Of a stretch of 10,079 nucleotides of DNA, positions 6,004 through 10,079 are shown piece after piece. The DNA is from Nitrospirota bacterium (GTDB taxonomy: Bacteria > Nitrospirota > Thermodesulfovibrionia > Thermodesulfovibrionales > Magnetobacteriaceae), in assembly GCA_015233485.1 (NCBI GenBank), contig JADFXO010000125.1:1-10079 (forward strand). The letters are read 5' to 3'. Numbering within the stretch: the stretch's first letter is position 1; every line of letters begins with the position of its first letter. The notes beneath the pieces are model-generated. The model searched no databases, was not told the origin of the DNA, and saw only the letters and a program-made list of their open reading frames with translations. A program made the translations under genes and the position numbers.

Positions 6004-6030
6004 GTTGGCGGCTTCCGTACTCCGGCTAAA
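6004..6030 (-). repeat. 3'-end repeat block A, copy 2
   Basis: Read on the - strand this is TTTAGCCGGAGTACG followed by GAAGCCGCCAAC, 26 of 27 bases identical to 3374-3400. It begins 13 nt past the Usp gene stop and is followed by two small hairpins, GCCGC/GCGGC (loop CAACGA) and an alternative GAGC/GCTC. The terminator (block B) comes 49 nt further on, whereas in copy 1 it abuts. Confidence 0.8.
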
Positions 6031-6043
6031 GGCTGCGCCGCTG

Positions 6044-6919
6044 TCAATTCATGCTTTTTTTAACGACCAGAACCGCACACATGCTAAGGGCGATAACCCT
6101 TTCCGCAACGCTTCCCATGAAGACACTCGCCAGCCCTGTGCTGCCATAGTTGCCCATTATAATAATATCTGCCCCCATCTCTAAGGAGGCATTGACCAAT
6201 GTCTTATACGGCTGCCCTATGAGCGGAAACGTCTCTACTTTTACCCCTTTGGCGTTGGCCTTAGCTGTTATTTTGGTTAAAATGTCTGTTGCCTCGCCTA
6301 TCTTGCCCTTATCGGGGACTACGCATACGGCTGATAGTGTCTTGACCGTTGGGCAGCGGCTTGCCATATCTATGGCCTCGTCCACCGCGCCTTCGCTGTG
6401 TTGGGAACCGTCTGAGGCTACCAGCAATGTCTCCCCCCTGAGCTGCGTATCCTTAGGGACTACAAGCACCTTTGACGAAGTACTGGCTATTACTTTTGCC
6501 GTTACGCTGCCCATGATGAACTTTTTTAAGCCCGTCATGCCGCGCCGTCCCATGATGATTATATCGGTTTTGTGCCTTTCCGCCTCCTCTATTATTGCCT
6601 CATGCACCCGTTCGGCACGTTTTATCGTCGTCGTGCATTCCACGTTATTCATGGCCGCATCTTCTCTTACCGCCTCAAGCTCCTCCTCCACCAATTTAAT
6701 CATATCTGCCGAGTAATCAAACCCCATGCTCTCATAGGCAGGATTGATTTCAAGTACCCTTATGAGCCTCAACCTGGTGTTACACTCGCGGGAAAATGCT
6801 ATTGCTTCTCTCACCGCGCCCGTGCTGAAAGCCGACCCGTCCGTTGCCAAAAGGATTGACCTGGCCTCTCCCATCATCTTCATCCTGTATCTTTCCCTGA
6901 TGTCTATGTTGTCCAGCAT
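6044..6919 (-). CDS. Tandem-domain universal stress protein (UspA family)
   Basis: A 291-aa cytoplasmic protein with two Usp domains (about 19-156 and 163-287). Each starts with an ATDGS/ASDGS strand (Asp27, Asp170) and ends with the ATP-binding signature G-x2-G-x9-G-S: GRRGMTGLKKFIMGS (124-138) and GNYGSTGLASVFMGS (256-270). Both sites look intact, so this is the ATP-binding class rather than the UspA class that lacks it. Tandem Usp proteins are known in many stress and respiration-linked loci. The start has GAGGAG 6 nt upstream. It is the last gene of a - strand run, 24 nt after the TIGR02186-like gene. The product probably senses energy state or protects cells; its specific partner is unknown. 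Confidence 0.93.
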   Translation of the reverse strand: MLDNIDIRERYRMKMMGEARSILLATDGSAFSTGAVREAIAFSRECNTRLRLIRVLEINPAYESMGFDYSADMIKLVEEELEAVREDAAMNNVECTTTIKRAERVHEAIIEEAERHKTDIIIMGRRGMTGLKKFIMGSVTAKVIASTSSKVLVVPKDTQLRGETLLVASDGSQHSEGAVDEAIDMASRCPTVKTLSAVCVVPDKGKIGEATDILTKITAKANAKGVKVETFPLIGQPYKTLVNASLEMGADIIIMGNYGSTGLASVFMGSVAERVIALSMCAVLVVKKSMN

Positions 6920-6943
6920 ATTGCTCTCCTCTTTTAAAGATTA

Positions 6944-7822
6944 TTACTCCTTGGCTTTATCTGTCTCTTTAAGCACAGGTACGGCAGATAGCTGTCCGCT
7001 CATAAAGTTAATGATTCTCTTAGGCGCCATAATGCCCGCAAGCAGCATTCTTTTGGTAATTGCTATTACAGGGGTTACTATGTATCCGGCAATAAGGGCA
7101 ATTATAATGGCAAGCACCCCATAAACGCCGCCGTGATTCATAGCTATATCCGATATTTCACGCACTACCCCGACAGGTTCGATTTCCACCTTGTCAGACA
7201 ACCTCTGCACTACCGAACGGTTCCTAACCGCGTAAACATCGACATCATAGCGTCCAATCGGCATCTGGTAAGGCATATTGACAGTCAACCAGAAAGAGTT
7301 ATTACCATTTTGCAACGGCATAAGGACAACTTTATTGCCGGTTTCAGAGTATAGTTTACCAGTCTCTTTCACCTTTATGAATTCCTTGAAGAGCGAGTCC
7401 TTATCGCTGGCACCGCTGATTCCAACACTGTTCTGGAGTGCTTCGTATCCAAGCGCATATTTATTTTTTTCGCTTGTTGACAAGATGCCGTCTATGTCAG
7501 CAGAGCTATACAGCATGTAAACGCTATTTACTTTTTCAAGATCTATTTTGTCCTTATTCATCCAAAACAGGTGGAAGAACTTCGCCTTAACCATGAATGA
7601 CTCGTTTTCAACGGGGGATGTGATTTTCACTACCACATCATCGCCGCTTGCCACAGTGCCGGTTATTTTTAAGGCATTACCCTTGTAGAAGGTAGTTATG
7701 GGAATCAGTTTTTTATCCAAACTAAGGGAAAGCGCCGCGTTGGCGTGATTTACACTTAGCAGTAAAGCAAGGACAGTTAACAGCGTTGTTAGTATTTTAC
7801 CCATTATTATTTTCCTCCACAT
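6944..7822 (-). CDS. TIGR02186-like exported membrane-anchored protein
   Basis: A 292-aa protein with a Sec signal peptide ending VNHANA|ALSLSLDK, a long extracytoplasmic beta-rich region, and one C-terminal membrane segment (GVYGVLAIIIALIAGYIVTPVIAI, about 233-256) followed by a short basic cytoplasmic tail. This layout and sequences such as LIPITTFYKGNALKITGTV and FMVKAKFFHLFWMNK fit the family called TIGR02186 (putative transmembrane protein, PF09608), which is often found beside a TauE/SafE exporter, as here with a 3-nt gap. It may be an accessory or sensing subunit for the exporter (inference). Two starts are equally supported by a ribosome site at 9-nt spacing: ATG at 7822 and ATG at 7804 (MGKILTT, a more usual signal-peptide n-region). 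Confidence 0.8.
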   Translation of the reverse strand: MWRKIIMGKILTTLLTVLALLLSVNHANAALSLSLDKKLIPITTFYKGNALKITGTVASGDDVVVKITSPVENESFMVKAKFFHLFWMNKDKIDLEKVNSVYMLYSSADIDGILSTSEKNKYALGYEALQNSVGISGASDKDSLFKEFIKVKETGKLYSETGNKVVLMPLQNGNNSFWLTVNMPYQMPIGRYDVDVYAVRNRSVVQRLSDKVEIEPVGVVREISDIAMNHGGVYGVLAIIIALIAGYIVTPVIAITKRMLLAGIMAPKRIINFMSGQLSAVPVLKETDKAKE

Positions 7823-7825
7823 TAA

Positions 7826-8743
7826 TTATTTCCCTCCAAATGAATATGCCAGAAGCAAAGACGGCTTCGACATAAGTTCAAACAGTATTTTAACGCCTAC
7901 AGATAATATCAATAACGCAAGGAGTACCTTGAGCTGTTCTGTGTTGAGTTTTTCACTGAACATGGTGCCTATGTAAGCCCCTACGCTTGAGCCTGTCAGC
8001 ATAACCAGGGCTAACACGAAGTCAACCGTATGGTTTGTGTAGGACTGAAGAAAGGTTACCTCGATTACGGTAAAGAGTATCTGAAATACGCTCGTTCCGA
8101 TTATCACCCTCATCGGCATCTTCAGGATGTAAAGCATAATGGGAACCATGATAAACCCTCCGCCCACGCCCATTATGGCAGCCAGTACGCCCACCATTAT
8201 CCCAATAAGCACAGGTAAAATTGCCGAATGCCGCACTCCGGATTTCACAAACTCCATTTGAAAGGGAAGACTTCCCATCAGCCTGGAAAATGCGGACTGC
8301 CGCACGCTGCCATCATGGCCTTTATCGGGGCTTTTTTTCTTTAAACTCTCACCAAGCATAATCCCGCCCACTGTGAATGGAAGGAGGACGTAGGTTAGTT
8401 TAATGACAAAATCGATATTCCCCATCGCGTTTAATATCCTGACCACCTGAACTCCAAGCCCTCCGCCCAGAAAGCTGCCCGCCAGCAGGTATATCCCCAT
8501 TTTCATATCGACGTTTCCAAGTTTCCAGTGGGTCAGAGTTGCCGATGTTGACGCCGCTACCATCTGATTAGCGCCGCTTGCCGCCGCCACAGTCGGTGAT
8601 ATCCCGAACATCATAAGCACGGGGGTAATAAGAAACCCGCCGCCTACTCCAAAAAGCCCCGAAAGCAACCCGATACCTGTTCCTATAGAGAGCATTATCA
8701 TCAGATTTATCGAGGTATGCGCTACCGGTAAATATATGTTCAT
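7826..8743 (-). CDS. TauE/SafE-family sulfite/sulfonate-type anion exporter
   Basis: A 305-aa inner-membrane permease of the TauE/SafE (DUF81) family, whose members export sulfite, sulfoacetate or related organosulfur anions. It has the internal duplication typical of the family: a first GLLSGLFGVGGGFLITPVL motif near the N-terminus and a second GVLAAIMGVGGGFIMVPIML in the middle, each opening a half with about four membrane helices. A charged cytoplasmic loop (LKKKSPDKGHDGSVRQ) separates the halves. The start is placed at 8743 because AAAGGAGG lies 8 nt upstream. An ATG at 8797 would give 18 extra residues, has no ribosome site and would overlap the upstream gene. The substrate is not determined; sulfite is suggested by the sulfur-related neighbourhood only. 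Confidence 0.88.
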   Translation of the reverse strand: MNIYLPVAHTSINLMIMLSIGTGIGLLSGLFGVGGGFLITPVLMMFGISPTVAAASGANQMVAASTSATLTHWKLGNVDMKMGIYLLAGSFLGGGLGVQVVRILNAMGNIDFVIKLTYVLLPFTVGGIMLGESLKKKSPDKGHDGSVRQSAFSRLMGSLPFQMEFVKSGVRHSAILPVLIGIMVGVLAAIMGVGGGFIMVPIMLYILKMPMRVIIGTSVFQILFTVIEVTFLQSYTNHTVDFVLALVMLTGSSVGAYIGTMFSEKLNTEQLKVLLALLILSVGVKILFELMSKPSLLLAYSFGGK

Positions 8744-8771
8744 CCTTATTGCCTCCTTTAGTGAAATAGAA

Positions 8772-8987
8772 TCAGCTGTTTGAGTAAGCTCTGTCATCTG
8801 TCATCAAGGGCATCTCATCGAACGTAACCTTGCTATCGGCACCGGAGTTTTTGGAGATGCGCCACCTCCCCTTCTCTGTGCCACCGTTAAGGAGCGTCTC
8901 CCGTGCTATATCTACTCTCATCTCGGCCATAGCCGCGGCCTCAAGGTGCTTGTTAACCTCACTTAACAGCTTCTTTAACTTACTCAT
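8772..8987 (-). CDS. Small hypothetical protein (71 aa)
   Basis: Not recognised. It is a real gene by context: GGAGG lies 7 nt before the ATG, and the start overlaps the preceding stop in ATGA. Residues 1-33 (MSKLKKLLSEVNKHLEAAAM and on to RETLLNG) predict an amphipathic helix with alanine-rich faces. The second half (EKGRWRISKNSGADSKVTFDEM) is polar and probably flexible. No cysteine, signal peptide or membrane segment is present. Its position directly upstream of the exporter suggests co-expression with it. Confidence 0.65.
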   Translation of the reverse strand: MSKLKKLLSEVNKHLEAAAMAEMRVDIARETLLNGGTEKGRWRISKNSGADSKVTFDEMPLMTDDRAYSNS

Positions 8988-9445
8988 GTTGTGCCTCCTT
9001 TTGGGTTTTTACCCCGCACTGGCGCAACCTTGCGGGTTCGATACTGCCAGACGGGAACCGAAACTTCTTTCAGGATTTTTCTAAGGTCTAAGACCTTATT
9101 GTTATTCAACGCGGGGCTGAGTAAAACCATGCTCAACCCCTTTTTGTTGTCTATATTGTCTTTGAGCGTGAGGATGTGAGAACTGGCGTATAACTCTACG
9201 GAGACCTCAAAGCCGTAGTTCCTGCCCGTGCTTATGATTGTGTCAAGCGCGGATGCCGCGTTTGATTTGCCTTGCAGGAATTGGTGTAACGAACTGTCGT
9301 TGCAAATTATCATAATATCAAGCGCGTTCGATATACTGATGGCAAACCCCATCATGTAGGCAAGGGATTCGTCCACCGCCCCTTGCTCGTTCGTTATAAT
9401 CACCAGCCTTCGATTTATCGTTCCATACGTTTTCATCATAAACAC
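8984..9445 (-). CDS. Hypothetical protein with possible Usp/Rossmann-like alpha/beta fold
   Basis: A 153-aa cytoplasmic protein at the head of the - strand run. The strand/helix rhythm (RRLVIITNEQ, ALDIMIICNDSS, GFEVSVELYASS, LSMVLLSPAL, VSVPVWQYR) recalls the universal stress protein fold. The ATP signature G-x2-G-x9-G-S/T is absent: at the matching point there is SPALNNNK. It may be a degenerate Usp or another alpha/beta family. The start is uncertain: GTG at 9445 has a faint GAG 6 nt upstream, and tandem ATGs at 9439 and 9436 are alternatives. It ends in ATGA overlapping the next gene, implying translational coupling. The C-terminal tail (RTRKVAPVRGKNPKGGTT) is basic and unstructured. Confidence 0.6.
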   Translation of the reverse strand: MFMMKTYGTINRRLVIITNEQGAVDESLAYMMGFAISISNALDIMIICNDSSLHQFLQGKSNAASALDTIISTGRNYGFEVSVELYASSHILTLKDNIDNKKGLSMVLLSPALNNNKVLDLRKILKEVSVPVWQYRTRKVAPVRGKNPKGGTT

Positions 9446-9520
9446 TATAATCTCATAAATCGTGCCTAACGATAAGTAATTGATTTATAAAGATAGTTAA
9501 AGCAAAATAACGGCGCTTAG

Positions 9521-9537
9521 TGTTTCACAATGAAACA
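9521..9537. promoter_or_regulatory. Palindromic operator-like site TGTTTCACAATGAAACA
   Basis: A perfect inverted repeat with 7-bp arms (TGTTTCA/TGAAACA) and a 3-nt centre, 76 nt upstream of the GTG of the first - strand gene. The symmetry suits a dimeric repressor or activator. It does not match FNR/CRP half-sites. No U-run follows on either strand, so it is unlikely to be a terminator. Confidence 0.45.
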
Positions 9538-9597
9538 TGCCTGAAACTGATGATATACGGGGACTGCTGGTGAATGGACATCACCTGGCCTGTTATT

Positions 9598-9623
9598 GAG
9601 GCGCCGGTCCTGAATTCGGCCTC
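9598..9623 (+). other. Bulged hairpin upstream of the tRNA-Sec promoter
   Basis: GAG (9598-9600) with CTC (9621-9623) and GCCG (9603-9606) with CGGC (9617-9620) form a 7-bp stem with a 2-nt bulge and a loop ending in the palindrome GAATTC. It lies directly before the TTGACA element. Its role is unknown; it could insulate the tRNA from upstream transcripts. Confidence 0.3.
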
Positions 9624-9653
9624 TTGACACCTGATGATACTTAATGATACCCT
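9624..9653 (+). promoter_or_regulatory. Candidate promoter of tRNA-Sec
   Basis: A consensus TTGACA (9624-9629) is followed after 18 nt by TACCCT (9648-9653), which keeps the T, A and final T of a -10 element. Transcription would begin near 9660, about 20 nt before the tRNA. The -10 is weak, so the exact element is uncertain. Confidence 0.4.
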
Positions 9654-9679
9654 TATGGGAAATCAAATAGTTACAGTAT

Positions 9680-9777
9680 GGGAGTGCATGGGGTTCTGGT
9701 GTCCCTCCCGGACTTCAAATCCGGTGTTTCCTGCCAAAAGCGGGAAGGGTGGGTTCGATTCCCACACGCTCCCGCCA
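9680..9777 (+). tRNA. selC: tRNA-Sec(UCA), selenocysteine tRNA with encoded CCA
   Basis: This tRNA decodes UGA as selenocysteine with SelA, SelB and SelD. The anticodon stem-loop CCGGA-CTTCAAA-TCCGG has anticodon TCA at 9715-9717. The very long variable arm (TTCCTGC/GCGGGAA, 9728-9746) is a hallmark of tRNA-Sec. The T arm is GTGGG-TTCGATT-CCCAC. The acceptor GGGAGTG(C) pairs with (A)CGCTCCC, with a G-U pair at position 6 and a C-A mismatch at the eighth pair that defines bacterial tRNA-Sec, followed by discriminator G9774 and encoded CCA (9775-9777). The D arm has CTGGT in its loop. None of selA, selB or selD is in the window, and no gene here needs UGA read-through. Confidence 0.95.
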
Positions 9778-10079
9778 TATTGTCCTTATATATCAAGCAC
9801 TTATCTTCTCGTACCCCTCAATAATACCGTCACCAGACCGTCACCAGGTGTTTTTGAGGCTACTTGTTTCATCAGAAATTATGTTCCGATTGAGTAGCTC
9901 CAATCTCTTAGACAACCGCAGCATATTGATTCAGAAAAGTTATCGTCAGGCACTCTATAAAATCAGAGACAATGTCTCAAAATGAACAAGACATGGGTGT
10001 GAGCATCTCAATTTTTTATTTTGACGCTACTTTCCTTCAATTCTCTCTTGCTATGTCTATCGGACAGACTACCTTTAGA
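9778..10079. other. Gene-poor region downstream of tRNA-Sec
   Basis: No convincing coding sequence: the open frames are short, lack ribosome sites or run in from the tRNA. A GGTG-TTTTT stretch at 9847-9855 could form a weak tRNA terminator with the CACC before it. A perfect dyad GAGACA-A-TGTCTC lies at 9966-9978. On the - strand two short frames enter from the window end (stops near 10008-10040), so a gene might end just past the edge. The sequence is more AT-rich than the genes to its left. Confidence 0.5.
9826..9847 (+). repeat. Perfect tandem 11-bp repeat ACCGTCACCAG
   Basis: Two contiguous identical copies (9826-9836 and 9837-9847) lie 48 nt after the tRNA-Sec 3' end. They could be binding sites, for example recombinase arm sites next to a tRNA attachment site, or a chance duplication. 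No integrase gene is visible inside the window. Confidence 0.6.

Larger units (their letters stand above)
9446..9679. other. Divergent intergenic region between the - strand operon and tRNA-Sec
   Basis: It holds no credible gene. It must carry the promoter of the - strand operon; no strong -10/-35 pair was found, only weak AT-rich candidates near 9480-9500 (TATAAA and GTTATT on the - strand). It also contains a perfect dyad at 9521-9537, a 5-bp dyad GGTGA/TCACC at 9569-9585, a bulged hairpin at 9598-9623 and the likely tRNA promoter. Confidence 0.6.

Noticed and set aside
5955..6030. c-di-GMP-I (GEMM) riboswitch-like words (CACGCACA, CTCCGGC)
   Set aside because: The order, spacing and pairing do not fit the GEMM consensus; the stretch is between convergent genes and is better explained as the 3'-end repeat.
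6150..6716. Long + strand open frame (188 codons) opposite the Usp gene
   Set aside because: It is antisense to a clear tandem Usp protein, its product is low-complexity and Ser/Ala/Thr-rich, and it has no ribosome site.
8744..8797. Upstream ATG of the TauE gene at 8797
   Set aside because: It has no ribosome site and would overlap the previous gene; ATG at 8743 has AAAGGAGG at proper distance, and the extra residues are not typical of the family.
9800..9870. Short - strand frame (GDGLVTVLLRGTRR) as an integrase remnant
   Set aside because: Only about 23 codons, no tyrosine-recombinase motif, no upstream open frame; too little to support the claim.
9634..9985. Two overlapping + strand frames at the tRNA and beyond
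   Set aside because: They run through the tRNA-Sec gene, lack ribosome sites and show no recognisable protein.

Overview
The window reads as a chromosomal segment of an anaerobic or microaerophilic, sulfur-handling, Gram-negative-type bacterium. It carries a five-haem c-type cytochrome, three tiny DsrE/F/H-like sulfur-relay proteins, a TauE/SafE anion exporter paired with a TIGR02186-type exported protein, tandem universal stress domains and a selenocysteine tRNA. This combination and the moderate GC content resemble Nitrospirota (magnetotactic or Thermodesulfovibrio-like lineages) or sulfate-reducing relatives. That placement is an impression from gene content, not a demonstrated assignment.

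Left part, + strand (2-2023): a multihaem cytochrome, then a structured 90-nt spacer, then three closely spaced small genes of the DsrE/DsrF/DsrH superfamily, each with a good ribosome binding site. Middle, + strand (2125-5920): a promoter and a structured leader before an HU-type DNA-binding protein; a secreted or periplasmic beta-rich protein with a TTG start; a radical SAM protein with a C-terminal heptad-repeat coiled coil that overlaps a family 2 glycosyltransferase by 4 nt; and a stand-alone cyclic-nucleotide-binding domain with its own likely promoter.

Right part, - strand (9445 down to 6044): an operon-like run of five genes. These are an unrecognised possible alpha/beta protein, an unrecognised 71-aa protein (4-nt overlap), a TauE/SafE permease, a TIGR02186-like membrane-anchored protein (3-nt gap) and a tandem UspA protein. 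It converges on the cyclic-nucleotide gene at a strong hairpin terminator. At the far right is a tRNA-Sec (selC, anticodon UCA) on the + strand, followed by about 300 nt with no credible gene.

The least expected structure is a two-part repeat at gene 3' ends. A 27-nt block (one mismatch between copies) lies at the stop codon of the 2602-3378 gene and again 13 nt after the stop of the Usp gene. Each copy is followed by a G6/C5-6 hairpin with an almost identical downstream tail. In one copy the two parts abut; in the other they are 49 nt apart. It looks like a dispersed 3'-UTR/terminator module.
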